Source of the DNA: Brachyspira alvinipulli ATCC 51933
Lineage (GTDB): Bacteria > Spirochaetota > Brachyspiria > Brachyspirales > Brachyspiraceae
NCBI RefSeq assembly: GCF_000518245.1
Contig: NZ_JADF01000019.1
Location: 1-64,000, forward strand
Reading direction: 5' to 3'
DNA: 64,000 bases
The position numbers were made by a program, and so were the translations under genes. The notes beneath the pieces are model-generated. The model had not been told where the DNA came from and did no database searches. It worked only from the letters and a program-made list of their open reading frames with translations. Shown in pieces: positions 37,013 through 49,943 of the stretch (position 1 is its first letter; each line of letters opens with the position of its first letter).

Positions 37013-37936
37013 ATGAAAGAAAAGTTTTTGAAATTTAAAAATAGAATAATAAAAAGAAAAGATATAATATTCTCTATTATAGTATCTTTTATATTGCATA
37101 TATTTATATTTAGTTTTATAAATACATCTATAATGCAGGATGTATTTGCTTATGAAAAATTAAAGCAAGCTGAAGAAGAACAAACTAAGAAAAAAGATGA
37201 TTATATGTTCTTAGTAGAAACACCTGAGGTTGAAGAAGAGGAAAGTAAAGAGGATACACCTTTTGCTTCTGATAAAACTTTGAGATCTAAAGGAATGACA
37301 GATGTAAAACCTTCTAAAACATTTTCTGATACTTCTGTTTTTTCTTTCTTGGGTGACGGAGCAAATAGTCCTATAGTAGAAAGACGTCCTACTGAAAATA
37401 TAAAGCCTAATAATAACAATATGCCTAATGAACAGAAAAAAGATTTAGGAAAGGATATAAGCAGAGATAATGTAGAAACTTATAAGCCTAAAAATCCTGG
37501 TCTTAAAGGTGATACTAAAATTCCTGCTTCTTTTGAGGAAGGTGCGGATAGGGCAGTTGTTTTTTCAAGTGAAACAGGAAGCATACAATTAGGAACTAAA
37601 GCTCAAGAGTATTTCTGGTATTTTTATGCACTTGTTGGCTCTATAAGAGATTCTTGGTATTTAACTATTCCTAATCAGGCACATTATTTAGGACTTATAA
37701 GAACGGATGAAGTAGAAGTTTTAATTTCTATTGATGATGAGGGAAATATTGGTTTTGAGAAGTTTTTAAAAACATCTGAAAAGGGTCAGACTAGCTTAGA
37801 TAATTCATGTTCAAAAGCTATAGAATATGCCAAAAAATTAAAACCGCCTCCTCAAGGTTTATGGAATGATTATGCCGAAAATGGAAAAATTTATATACCA
37901 TTTAAATTTATATATCAAAATTTTTCTAGAGAATAA
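37013..37936 (+). CDS. TonB-like protein
   Basis: 307 residues. One N-terminal membrane anchor (about 20-40), a long acidic and Lys/Pro-containing periplasmic linker (50-190), and a C-terminal TonB/TolA-like domain (about 200-305) with YFWYFYALVGSIRDSWYLTIP, VEVLISIDDEGNIGFEKFL and AKKLKPPPQGLW. TonB proteins link the proton motive force to outer-membrane receptors. No exbBD or receptor genes are nearby. Alternatively it is a TolA-like or other energy-independent anchor. Ends before a repeat-led glycosyltransferase gene. Confidence 0.75.
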   Translation: MKEKFLKFKNRIIKRKDIIFSIIVSFILHIFIFSFINTSIMQDVFAYEKLKQAEEEQTKKKDDYMFLVETPEVEEEESKEDTPFASDKTLRSKGMTDVKPSKTFSDTSVFSFLGDGANSPIVERRPTENIKPNNNNMPNEQKKDLGKDISRDNVETYKPKNPGLKGDTKIPASFEEGADRAVVFSSETGSIQLGTKAQEYFWYFYALVGSIRDSWYLTIPNQAHYLGLIRTDEVEVLISIDDEGNIGFEKFLKTSEKGQTSLDNSCSKAIEYAKKLKPPPQGLWNDYAENGKIYIPFKFIYQNFSRE

Positions 37937-38005
37937 TAATTAATTTTTTAATTGATAATTTTTTATATTTATAGTATAATAAATAAAAATATACTGGTGT
38001 TTATC

Positions 38006-38068
38006 ATGCAACACAACACAACACAACACAACACAACACAACACAACACAACACAACACAACACATAA
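38006..38068 (+). repeat. (ACACA)11 pentanucleotide repeat within a short leader frame
   Basis: Eleven perfect ACACA units (38011-38065) follow ATGCA at 38006. As written the ATG frame ends at TAA 38066-38068 after 20 codons. With one unit fewer, or two more, the frame would run without stop to TGA 38125-38127, which overlaps the ATG of the next gene (ATGA at 38124). With one unit more it would stop at TAG 38112. The repeat could thus switch translational coupling of the glycosyltransferase. Confidence 0.65.
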
Positions 38069-38123
38069 TCATTTATTTTTATTTAATAATTTTATTATCT
38101 GTAATTTTAGGTAGTTTATCGAT

Positions 38124-40274
38124 ATGAAAAACTATGACAATTGCAGAAATAATAAATTATTTATATATATAATTTCCATATCTATTTTATTTCTTCCGAT
38201 AATCATTTTGTATATATTAGGAAATATTCCTAGAGAAGGTTATATATCTGATTTTCAAACTGAAAGTTATAATATGATTAAAACTTTAGAATTAAATGGT
38301 TTGGGTCATTTGAAGAATGATTTTATTGTAAATAATAAAATAAATGAAGATAAACTATTGAATTATATTTTAACTAATAAAAGTATTACAAATTATAGTT
38401 ATGGTTTTAAGATAAAATATCATACTAAAGTTTTTAAAAATAGCGATATATATGGAGTATATCCCAATTCAGATAAAGCTTTGAAAGAAAATAGTTTTAT
38501 AAAATATATAACAAATGTAAATGGAAGTCCATTTGGAGAATTAATATCTACTAAAATAATAAACTCAGATGAAAAATACAATATAGAATATAAACTAAAT
38601 ATAAAAATAGGTTTTTTAATATACATTTTGATAATATTTATATATATTAGTATAATATTTTTTATACGTTTTTTAATAGAAAAAGATAAACAAATACTAT
38701 ATGTATATGAAAGTAAACAACTTTTTAGTGATAAAGTATACATAATATTGTTGATTATAATATTTATTTTAGCATCATTTATACGTATACATTATGCATC
38801 TAATCAAAAAGATATATATTGGGATGAATATGCTACTCTTATATGCATTTTTAGTCAAGATTATGATACTGATCATATAGGAAGTACTTTAGATGCAGAT
38901 ATGAGCAGAGAAAATAACAATTTACATGAATATTTTAAAGATATAAGTATTATGTATAAATATACTCATGATCCATATATCTCAAATTTTTATTATTCTT
39001 TGTTAAGAACAGCACTTATCTTTCGATTCAATTATTCCATAGAGGAAATAATATTAATAGGTACTATATTAAATATTTGTTTCTTTTTAGTATCATATAT
39101 ATTCATGTATAAATTATTAAGGATGCTTATAAAAGATAAAGATATTGTTTTATTTTCTATGTTATGTATATCGTTAATACCATCTTCTATAACATTTTCT
39201 ATGTTTTTAAGACCATATCAATTGCAAGAAAGTTTATTTATATTTTTTAGTTATTTAATTATTTGTATATATAGAAATAATAAATTATCATTTAAATATT
39301 TTGTATTAACTAGTTTATCATGTTCTTTTTTATATTTAACATTAGTTTCTTCAATAATATTCGTTTTTATTTTATCTATATTTATATTTATGTTATTTTT
39401 AATAGAAATTAATAGAAAAAATATTTATTTTAATATTAAGAAGCTTATGTTTTTTGCATCATCATTTGTCATAGCTTTTCCTTTATCTCAAATTTTTTAT
39501 AATAGTTTTTTTAATTCACTTTTAATTTCTAATGATAGAGCAAGAGTTAGTTTTAAATTTCCTGAAAATGTTTTGGGTTATATAAATTATTTAGGTTTTG
39601 TAGATATTTTACTTTATTTAATTATATTTGTAGTTTTTTATATATTATTAAGTATTTTTAGAATGATTAAAAATAAAAATACTATTAAATTTAATATGGA
39701 TATATTTTATTTAATTATTATAGTTTTTGTAGCATTACTTTTTACTATATATTCTAATATTAATGCTCCGTTTAATATACCAAGATATTGTACAACATCT
39801 TTTCCGATAATATTTTTATCTTTGCCATTGTTTTTATATTTTATAAAAGAGAAGTATATAAGATATATGTTAATGTTAATTATATCTATAATATACATAT
39901 ATAATATAACTACACCAAAAAATTTTGATTATTATGAGGATGTAAAATCTTATTATAGTGTTGATAATTTATTGTTAAATAATGGTTTAGATTCTATAAA
40001 TATATATGTAATAACGGGACGTTTTGGATATTATAATAATTCAATACTTGGAGGTACAGGAGCTATTACATTTAAAAAAATGAAAAGTTATGAAGAACTT
40101 AAAAAAAATATAAATATGGATTCTCCAAGCAATTTCTTTGTTATAAATAATTTAGATTTGAATTTAAATATGAATTCCAATTTTATTGATGCATGCTATG
40201 GATATACAAATATAAGAAAAACATATAGAAACAGGTATATATTTGAATTTGAAAAAATTAAGGATGAAGAATAA
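38124..40274 (+). CDS. Membrane glycosyltransferase-like protein (GT-C fold)
   Basis: 716 residues with about 12 membrane helices. A first helix (12-34) precedes a soluble stretch of some 120 residues, an anchor at about 150-175, then the helix containing ILASFIRIHYASNQ and the acidic motif DIYWDEYATL. An Asp-Glu motif after a membrane helix is typical of GT-C enzymes (GT39/ArnT type) that use lipid-linked sugars. The soluble insertion before the catalytic part is unusual. It starts a run of three surface-sugar genes and has a pentanucleotide repeat just upstream. Donor and acceptor unknown. Confidence 0.65.
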   Translation: MKNYDNCRNNKLFIYIISISILFLPIIILYILGNIPREGYISDFQTESYNMIKTLELNGLGHLKNDFIVNNKINEDKLLNYILTNKSITNYSYGFKIKYHTKVFKNSDIYGVYPNSDKALKENSFIKYITNVNGSPFGELISTKIINSDEKYNIEYKLNIKIGFLIYILIIFIYISIIFFIRFLIEKDKQILYVYESKQLFSDKVYIILLIIIFILASFIRIHYASNQKDIYWDEYATLICIFSQDYDTDHIGSTLDADMSRENNNLHEYFKDISIMYKYTHDPYISNFYYSLLRTALIFRFNYSIEEIILIGTILNICFFLVSYIFMYKLLRMLIKDKDIVLFSMLCISLIPSSITFSMFLRPYQLQESLFIFFSYLIICIYRNNKLSFKYFVLTSLSCSFLYLTLVSSIIFVFILSIFIFMLFLIEINRKNIYFNIKKLMFFASSFVIAFPLSQIFYNSFFNSLLISNDRARVSFKFPENVLGYINYLGFVDILLYLIIFVVFYILLSIFRMIKNKNTIKFNMDIFYLIIIVFVALLFTIYSNINAPFNIPRYCTTSFPIIFLSLPLFLYFIKEKYIRYMLMLIISIIYIYNITTPKNFDYYEDVKSYYSVDNLLLNNGLDSINIYVITGRFGYYNNSILGGTGAITFKKMKSYEELKKNINMDSPSNFFVINNLDLNLNMNSNFIDACYGYTNIRKTYRNRYIFEFEKIKDEE

Positions 40275-40386
40275 TAATTGATTATTTGAATATTTGTGAT
40301 ATAATAAAAAAATATATTGGTATATATTATGAAATGCAATAGAATTTATATATCGTATTAGAATTAACACTTTTTAGAGACTAGTA

Positions 40387-41400
40387 ATGTATAAAAATAA
40401 AAATATATATCTGCTTTCATTTTATAGTTTAAATTTATACCCTTCTTATTTAAGATTTTTAAATCAAGCAAAAGATTTTGGAATATTTGATAAAATACTT
40501 ATATATAATCAATATAATTTACCAAAAAATGAAAAATTTGATTCTTTACTTAAAAACCAATTAGTAAAAAGTAGAGGGTTTGGATATTGGTGTTGGAAAC
40601 CTTTTATAATTTTAAATACATTAGAAAATATGAATGATGATGATATTGTAATTTATTCTGATATAGGATGCCATATAGATAAAAATGGATTAGATTGTTT
40701 TTATGAATATTTGGATAAAGTAATTGATAATAAAATATTATTTTTTAATGTAGGGCTTTTAGAAAAATATTGGACTAAAGCAGATTTATTTTCTTTTTTT
40801 GAAAAACTTGATGATAAGTTATTTACTGATACAAGTCAAAGAGCAGCAACAGTGTTATTATTTCAAAAGAATCAATTTACATTAAATTTTGTAAAAGAAT
40901 GGCTTGATGTATTTTATCAAGATTTTACTTTAGCTGATGATACTCCATCCAAAATACCAAATTTTGACGGATTTAAAGAACATAGACATGACCAAAGCAT
41001 ATTTTCCATTCTTACTAAAAAATATGATTTAAAAGATATTAATATTGGTAAATACGATTATACTCCATTTTTATTATTAAGAGACAAAGAAAATATTTAT
41101 GATTTTATTATAAAAAATGCTTTAAATAATTTGATAAATAAAGTTTCATGGTTTATCTCAAAAAGAGAAGTGAGAGATAGTTTTAGAGAAGTATTAAATA
41201 TAAATATGATTAATTTTATAAAAAGCTATCTTAAAAAAGAAAATTTTATTTTTACATCATCTAATAATTTTATTTTTGATCTTTTAATAAAGAATTTATT
41301 TTTAGTGAAAATCAAAAAATACATAGATAATGATAATCAATTTAATGAAATTTTTAAAAGTATGTTAGAATATGAATCCGTATCTTTAATATTAAATTGA
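40387..41400 (+). CDS. Glycosyltransferase-like protein (GT-A type)
   Basis: 337 residues, soluble. SRGFGYWCWKPFIILNTLE (about 58-76) and the following DDDIVIYSDIGCHIDKNG contain the acidic metal-binding pattern of GT-A enzymes, and EHRHDQSIFSILTKKY (about 198-213) is a conserved acceptor-side motif in bacterial polysaccharide transferases. The C-terminal hundred residues are Lys/Asn-rich. The short leader before it (ATTGGTATATATTATG) resembles that before the preceding gene. Probably acts in surface glycan assembly with its neighbours. Confidence 0.65.
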   Translation: MYKNKNIYLLSFYSLNLYPSYLRFLNQAKDFGIFDKILIYNQYNLPKNEKFDSLLKNQLVKSRGFGYWCWKPFIILNTLENMNDDDIVIYSDIGCHIDKNGLDCFYEYLDKVIDNKILFFNVGLLEKYWTKADLFSFFEKLDDKLFTDTSQRAATVLLFQKNQFTLNFVKEWLDVFYQDFTLADDTPSKIPNFDGFKEHRHDQSIFSILTKKYDLKDINIGKYDYTPFLLLRDKENIYDFIIKNALNNLINKVSWFISKREVRDSFREVLNINMINFIKSYLKKENFIFTSSNNFIFDLLIKNLFLVKIKKYIDNDNQFNEIFKSMLEYESVSLILN

Positions 41401-41504
41401 TAATTTATTATAATTAATATATAATGATTGCATAAAATATATTAGATTTTTTATGCTGTATTATATGTGTATAAAAATTAATAATTTTTTATTTTGGAAT
41501 AAAA

Positions 41505-42611
41505 ATGGAAGACAGCAAAAAATATATAGATAAGATATTGTGGTTAATACCATTTAAGAAATTCAGATATTTTTTAAGAGTTTTATTTTATAATATTTTA
41601 GATATAAAAGAAATAAAAGATGATGTAAAAACATTAAAAACTGAATTATTTGATTTAAGAAATGAAATAAGATCTATTAATAAAAATGTTAACAATTGTA
41701 TATTTTTTATGAAGGAAAGTAATCACTATCAAGATATATCAAAAGGATGTGATTATTTTTTAATTTTTCAATCTATTTTATCAAAGAAGAATATCAAATT
41801 ATTATTTACTAAATATGATCCTGATATAGAATTATTTTATGTTTATGGAGATAGAAAAAATGTCATCTCATCAAAAGCAAAGATAAAAATTTTTTATACA
41901 GAAGAGCCTGTTCAAGTATTTAGAAAAGATTATAATGATAATTGTATAGATTTATGTGATTTATCTTTAGGATTTAATCATATATCTAATTCAAACTATA
42001 TAAGGTTTCCCTTATGGATAAGATGGAATTTTAATATTATAGAACTTAATAAAGATAATATATACAAAAGAATACTTGAACTAAATAATGCTAAATTTAA
42101 AAAAACAAAATTTGCTTCATTAATAGCAACTTGGGGAGGAGCTAACAATTTAAGAGGCAGTATATATGATAGTTTATCCAAAATAGATAAAGTTAGCTGT
42201 CCGAGTAAATTTTTGCATAATGACGATTCATTAAAGAATGATTTTAATGATAGTAAATACGAATATTTAAAACAATTTAAATTTAATATATGCCCGGAAA
42301 ATTGCATAGAAGATGGATATATAACAGAAAAATTATTTGATGCTTTTAAAACAGGATGTATACCAATATGGAATGGCGATAAAAATTTAGAAGGCGATAT
42401 TGTTAATAAAAATGCTGTTCTTTATTGGGATATAGATTCTGATAATAAAGAACTTATTAAAGAAATAAAATCTCTTCATGAAAATGATGATTTGTATGAT
42501 AAATTTGTTTCACAGCAAAGATTTATTACTGATAATGCACTTGAATATATATATGGTCAAATAAAGCTGTTACATGAAAAGATAGAAGAATTAGCTAATA
42601 AATTAATATAG
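41505..42611 (+). CDS. GT10-family (alpha-1,3-fucosyltransferase-like) glycosyltransferase
   Basis: 368 residues. The C-terminal half contains FNICPENCIEDGYITEKLFD and FKTGCIPIWNG, the hallmark of GT10 fucosyltransferases, which transfer fucose from GDP-fucose to N-acetylglucosamine or glucose. The N-terminal 60 residues (KILWLIPFKKFRYFLR, then a coiled coil) are extra and resemble the radical SAM protein at 35759. Such enzymes in gut bacteria can build Lewis-type epitopes that mimic host glycans; whether it does so here is inference. Confidence 0.82.
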   Translation: MEDSKKYIDKILWLIPFKKFRYFLRVLFYNILDIKEIKDDVKTLKTELFDLRNEIRSINKNVNNCIFFMKESNHYQDISKGCDYFLIFQSILSKKNIKLLFTKYDPDIELFYVYGDRKNVISSKAKIKIFYTEEPVQVFRKDYNDNCIDLCDLSLGFNHISNSNYIRFPLWIRWNFNIIELNKDNIYKRILELNNAKFKKTKFASLIATWGGANNLRGSIYDSLSKIDKVSCPSKFLHNDDSLKNDFNDSKYEYLKQFKFNICPENCIEDGYITEKLFDAFKTGCIPIWNGDKNLEGDIVNKNAVLYWDIDSDNKELIKEIKSLHENDDLYDKFVSQQRFITDNALEYIYGQIKLLHEKIEELANKLI

Positions 42612-42744
42612 AAATATTTTTCAAATAATATTAATAATCATCATCAATTATACTATAATAATAAAATTTATAATATATAATTATAAATTTAAAAATTTAT
42701 ATGGTAAAATTCTTTAAAAATGTATATATTTAATAATATTATTA

Positions 42745-42772
42745 TTGACACTATATTTTTAAATGTTATAAT
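42745..42772 (+). promoter_or_regulatory. Strong promoter of the Fe-alcohol dehydrogenase gene
   Basis: TTGACA (42745-42750), 16-base spacer, TATAAT (42767-42772), then AGGAG before the ATG. Both boxes are perfect consensus, which fits a highly expressed fermentation enzyme. Confidence 0.8.
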
Positions 42773-42807
42773 AGAGAACAATAAACAGATATTTTAGGAG
42801 ATTAAAT

Positions 42808-43977
42808 ATGTCAAGATTTACAATTCCTAGAGATTTATACTATGGCGATAACGCTATGGAAGAGTTAAAAAACTTAAAAGGTTATAAAAAAGCTATAATA
42901 GTTACAGGCGGTTCTTCTATGAAAAGGGGAGGCTTCCTTGATAAATGCGAAAAGATATTAAAAGATACTGGTTTGGAAGTTAAAATATTTGACGGTGTTG
43001 AACCAGACCCTTCTATAGAAACAGTTTATAAAGGTGCTGAGGCTATGAGAGCTTTTAATCCTGATGTAATAGTTGCATTAGGAGGAGGTTCTGCACTTGA
43101 TGCTGCTAAGGCTATGTGGGTGTTCTATGAATATCCTGAGAAAAAATTCGATGATATCAAAACTCCTTTCACTATGCCTAAACTTAGAAAGAAAGCTATT
43201 TTTGCAGCTATACCTTCTACAAGCGGTACAGCTTCTGAAGTTACAGCTTTCTCAGTTATAACTGATTATTCTACTAACATTAAATATCCGTTGGCAGACT
43301 TTGAAATTACTCCTGACATTGCTATATTAGATTATTCTATTCCTATGACAATGCCTGAAACAGTTTCTGCTGATACTGGTATGGATGCACTTACTCACTC
43401 TATAGAAGCTTATGTTGCAGGACTTAGAACAGATATAACAGATGCTTTAGCTATGAAAGCTATTGACATGATTGTTCATAATATAGAAAAAGCAGTTAAA
43501 GGCGATAAAGAAGGAAGAGCAAAACTTCATGTTGCTCAATGTTTAGCCGGTATGTCTTTCTCTAACGCTTTGCTTGGTATAGTTCACAGCTTGGCTCATA
43601 AAACAGGTGCTGAATTCCATATTACTCATGGTAGATGCAATGCTATACTTCTTCCTTATGTTATTCAATACAATTCAAAAGTTTGTGCTAATAGATTTGC
43701 AGATATTGCCAGAATGTTAAAACTTTCTGGAAATACTGATGCAGAACTTACAGTTTCTTTAGTAAACAAAGTTAAAGAATTGAATACTAAATTAGGCATT
43801 AAACAAACTTACAAAGAAAACGGCGTAACAGAAGATCACTTCAAACAAAAATGTGATGATATAGCTAAAAATGCTGTTGCTGACCCTTGTACTGGTTCTA
43901 ACCCAAGAGAAACTGACGCTGCTAACATGAAAAAAGTATTAGAAGCAGCTTACTACGGAAAAGACGTCGACTTTTAA
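42808..43977 (+). CDS. Iron-containing alcohol dehydrogenase
   Basis: 389 residues of the family III (Fe-dependent) type. GGGSALDAAKAMWVF binds NAD(P), PSTSGTASEVTAFSVI is the central family signature, and DTGMDALTHSIEAYV plus GIVHSLAHKTGAEFHITHGRCNAILLPYV supply the metal-binding Asp and His residues. It resembles butanol/ethanol dehydrogenases and the C-terminal half of AdhE, and would reduce aldehydes to alcohols to regenerate NAD(P)+ during fermentation. Codon use is biased (GC-richer wobble) and the promoter is perfect, suggesting high expression. Confidence 0.92.
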   Translation: MSRFTIPRDLYYGDNAMEELKNLKGYKKAIIVTGGSSMKRGGFLDKCEKILKDTGLEVKIFDGVEPDPSIETVYKGAEAMRAFNPDVIVALGGGSALDAAKAMWVFYEYPEKKFDDIKTPFTMPKLRKKAIFAAIPSTSGTASEVTAFSVITDYSTNIKYPLADFEITPDIAILDYSIPMTMPETVSADTGMDALTHSIEAYVAGLRTDITDALAMKAIDMIVHNIEKAVKGDKEGRAKLHVAQCLAGMSFSNALLGIVHSLAHKTGAEFHITHGRCNAILLPYVIQYNSKVCANRFADIARMLKLSGNTDAELTVSLVNKVKELNTKLGIKQTYKENGVTEDHFKQKCDDIAKNAVADPCTGSNPRETDAANMKKVLEAAYYGKDVDF

Positions 43978-44001
43978 TTAATATATTCTAATCATAGTTT
44001 T

Positions 44002-44036
44002 CCCCAAGTGTTATTATATAATGCTTGGGGTTTTTT
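44002..44036 (+). terminator. Terminator of the Fe-alcohol dehydrogenase gene
   Basis: CCCCAAG (44002-44008) and CTTGGGG (44024-44030) followed by six T. Confidence 0.85.
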
Positions 44037-44154
44037 GTATTAAAAAATATTATGCTTTTTAAGTATAAAACTATATAATACATAAGTATTTGATATATAT
44101 TATAAATCTCCTATAATTAGTACAAACATTAATGATTAGGAGGCTAAAAAACTT

Positions 44155-45245
44155 ATGAAAAAATATTTATGTTAATGCTGTTTTTTATTGTGTCATGCAA
44201 TGCAAACTATTCTGGAAATTCAGAGAATAGTCAAACAAAAGGAGATAAGAATATGGATACAAGAGTATTTAAAGTTTATACAAATATTGAAATGAAGCAG
44301 GTAAAATTTACAAATCGTTTCGGTATAGAAATAGCAGGTCATTTATATTTACCGGAAAATTATACTAATCAAAAAAATCCTGCAATAGTTGTATCAGGAC
44401 CATTCGGAGCAGTTAAGGAACAATCTTCTGGATTATATGCTCAGGAGATGGCATCAAATGGTTTTGTAGCTTTAGCTTTTGATCCTTCTTTTACAGGAGA
44501 AAGCGGAGGAACTGTAAGAAACACATCTTCACCAGATATATTTACAGAGGATTACAGTGCAGCTGTTGATTATTTAGGTTTGCTTGATTATGTAGATAGA
44601 AACCGCATCGGAGCAATAGGTATATGCGGACTCTCCGGTATGACTATAACTGCCGCTGGAACTGATACTAGAATAAAAGCGGTTGCAACAGCTTCAATGT
44701 ACGATATGTCAAGAGATATGAGTAAAGGTCATCAGGATTATTATACTCCGGAGCAAAGAAGAAAAATAAGAGAATATTTAAGCGAACAGCGTTGGAAGGA
44801 TGCAGAAAATAAAAGTTATGCATTAGGAAATCATGAACCATATTTTGATGAAAATAATAATTTGGTTGCTTCTGCTATGGTTGTTCCGGAAGAATTACCA
44901 GAAAATGCAGATCCTGTATTTGCTGCTTTCTACAATTATTATGCTAAAAGAGCTTATCATCCTAGAGCAATAAACTTCGTTACTTCTTGGACAGCTACTA
45001 TGCCTTTTTCTTATTGGAACTTCAATTTGATGGATAATCTTCAGGATGTATCTCCAACTCCTATATTGTTGATAGCAGGAGATAGAGCTCATTCAAGATA
45101 TTATTCAGAAGATGTTTATAAAGAGGCTAAAGAACCTAAAGAACTTTTAATAGTAGAAGATGCCGATCATGTTGATTTATATGATAATATGGACAAAATA
45201 CCATTTGATAAATTGGTTCAATTTTTCAAAGACAATTTAAAATAA
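44155..45245 (+). pseudogene. Alpha/beta hydrolase lipoprotein, frame break at the start
   Basis: The body encodes a dienelactone-hydrolase-like protein: GHLYLPENYTNQKNPAIVVSGPFG, FDPSFTGESGG, AIGICGLSGMTITAAG with Cys as likely nucleophile (G-x-C-x-x-x-G), and VEDADHVDLYD with the catalytic His. It begins with a lipobox segment (FFIVSC). The ATG with AGGAGG upstream (44155) opens MKKYLC and stops at once; the body is in another frame from 44169. Seven instead of six A after the ATG would give MKKIFMLMLFFIVSC, a perfect lipoprotein signal. So either slippage, mutation or a sequencing error. An intact gene starting at the internal ATG 44169 is possible but lacks a ribosome site. Confidence 0.7.
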
Positions 45246-45316
45246 TGAAACAATAAGCAATTACTTATTTGTAATATCTTAATTATATTAAATAGTTAGG
45301 ATATTACAAAAAGTTA

Positions 45317-45345
45317 TTGACAATAAATAGTATATAGTTTATTAT
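45317..45345 (+). promoter_or_regulatory. Promoter of the beta-glucoside unit
   Basis: TTGACA (45317-45322), 17-base spacer, TATTAT (45340-45345). Transcription would start near 45352, just before the RAT site. Confidence 0.7.
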
Positions 45346-45361
45346 ATTCTAGTTAATTATT

Positions 45362-45395
45362 GGATAGTTATTGCTGTATTTCGGCAAGCTAAACC
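45362..45395 (+). promoter_or_regulatory. Ribonucleic antiterminator (RAT) site
   Basis: GGATAGTTATTG ... GGCAAGCTAAACC follows the RAT pattern bound by BglG/LicT proteins (GGATTGTTACT ... GGCAAAACC). Its 3' end overlaps the left arm of the terminator at 45391, as the mechanism requires. Confidence 0.75.
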
Positions 45396-45461
45396 TATTT
45401 ATATAAGAATGAAATATCAGGAAAAGTTATATATTTTATTTTTATATAAGTAGGTTTTTTT
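45391..45461 (+). terminator. Regulated terminator before licT
   Basis: AAACCTATTTATATAA (45391-45406) pairs with TTATATAAGTAGGTTT (45442-45457) with one mismatch, followed by T to 45461. Folding of the overlapping RAT would prevent it. Confidence 0.75.
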
Positions 45462-45479
45462 ATTTTAGGAGAACATGCT

Positions 45480-46325
45480 ATGAAAATAGGTAAAATACTT
45501 AATAATAATGTAGCTGTTATTTTTGAAGATGATAAAACAGAAAAAATTGTTATGGGCAGAGGAATATCTTTCAAAAAGAAAGTAGGGGATGAAATAGAAG
45601 AGGAAAAAGTTGATAAAATATTTTTACTTGCTGACTATGATAATAACAATAAACTTCAGCAATTACTTAAAGATATACCTATAGAATATTTCAATACAAC
45701 AGAGAAAATCATAGAATATGCTAAAACTAAAGCGGAGAGAAGTTTAAATGATTTTTTATATATAACATTGATGGATCATATATACATGGCAGTATTAAGA
45801 TGCAAGGATAATATAAATATAAAAAATATGATGCTTTGGGATATAAAAAAGTTTTATAAATATGAATATGATATAGGCTTGAAAGCTTTGGATATTGTAG
45901 AAAATGATTTTAATATTAGACTTTCTGAAGATGAGGCAGGATTTATAGCACTTCATATAGTGAATGCTCAAACTAATGATAATTGCAACTGTATAAAAGA
46001 AATGGGAGAAATTACTAAACTTATACAAAAAATTGTTTTGATAGTAGAAAGGCATTTTAATATAAAGTTTAATGAAGATTCTATTTATTATAATAGATTT
46101 ATAACTCATTTAAAATTTTTTGCTTTGAGGCTATTTCAGAAAAATATTTATAATGATAAAGAAGATGAAGATTTGCTTAGCATAGTAAAACAAAAATACA
46201 AGGATGCTTATGAATGCAGTTTAAAAATAGCTGAATATATTTTACTTTCTTATTCTTATGATATAAGCGATGAGGAGAAATTATATTTAACTATACATAT
46301 AGAAAAAGCCAAAAGAAAGGAATAA
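45480..46325 (+). CDS. licT: BglG/LicT-type transcription antiterminator
   Basis: 281 residues. N-terminal CAT RNA-binding domain (1-55: MKIGKILNNNVAVIFEDD, VMGRGISFKKKVGDEI), PRD1 (about 65-170) and PRD2 (about 175-281). The four regulatory histidines are present: MDHIYMAVL and GFIALHIVNA in PRD1, RFITHLKFFALRL and LYLTIHIEKAKR in PRD2. It would bind RAT sites and prevent termination when its PTS partner carries sugar. The RAT and terminator directly upstream imply autoregulation, and the PTS and glucosidase genes follow. Confidence 0.92.
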   Translation: MKIGKILNNNVAVIFEDDKTEKIVMGRGISFKKKVGDEIEEEKVDKIFLLADYDNNNKLQQLLKDIPIEYFNTTEKIIEYAKTKAERSLNDFLYITLMDHIYMAVLRCKDNINIKNMMLWDIKKFYKYEYDIGLKALDIVENDFNIRLSEDEAGFIALHIVNAQTNDNCNCIKEMGEITKLIQKIVLIVERHFNIKFNEDSIYYNRFITHLKFFALRLFQKNIYNDKEDEDLLSIVKQKYKDAYECSLKIAEYILLSYSYDISDEEKLYLTIHIEKAKRKE

Positions 46326-46365
46326 TTTATTATAAGCAAATATTTATAGGATTTAATATATATTT

Positions 46366-48361
<1,996 letters not shown>

Positions 48362-48415
48362 ATATAATTTTTAAGTGAGAATAAATAATTAAAGAAGAGT
48401 AAATAAAAGGAGTAA

Positions 48416-49843
<1,428 letters not shown>

Positions 49844-49878
49844 CAATATAATTAAATACTATTTTATTAAAAACTATC

Positions 49879-49919
49879 GGCTTAGTAATATTTATAAAGT
49901 TTTTATATTTTACTAAGCC
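49879..49919. terminator. Bidirectional terminator between bglA and the LysR gene
   Basis: GGCTTAGTAA (49879-49888) and TTACTAAGCC (49910-49919) form a perfect 10-bp stem flanked by T/A-rich sequence. Confidence 0.8.
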
Positions 49920-49943
49920 TATAATTTATTATTAATGATAAAT

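Noticed and set aside
38011-38065. Repeat as part of the glycosyltransferase coding sequence
   Set aside because: A TAG at 38112-38114 in the frame of the gene's ATG prevents direct fusion; only coupling or promoter-spacing effects remain possible.
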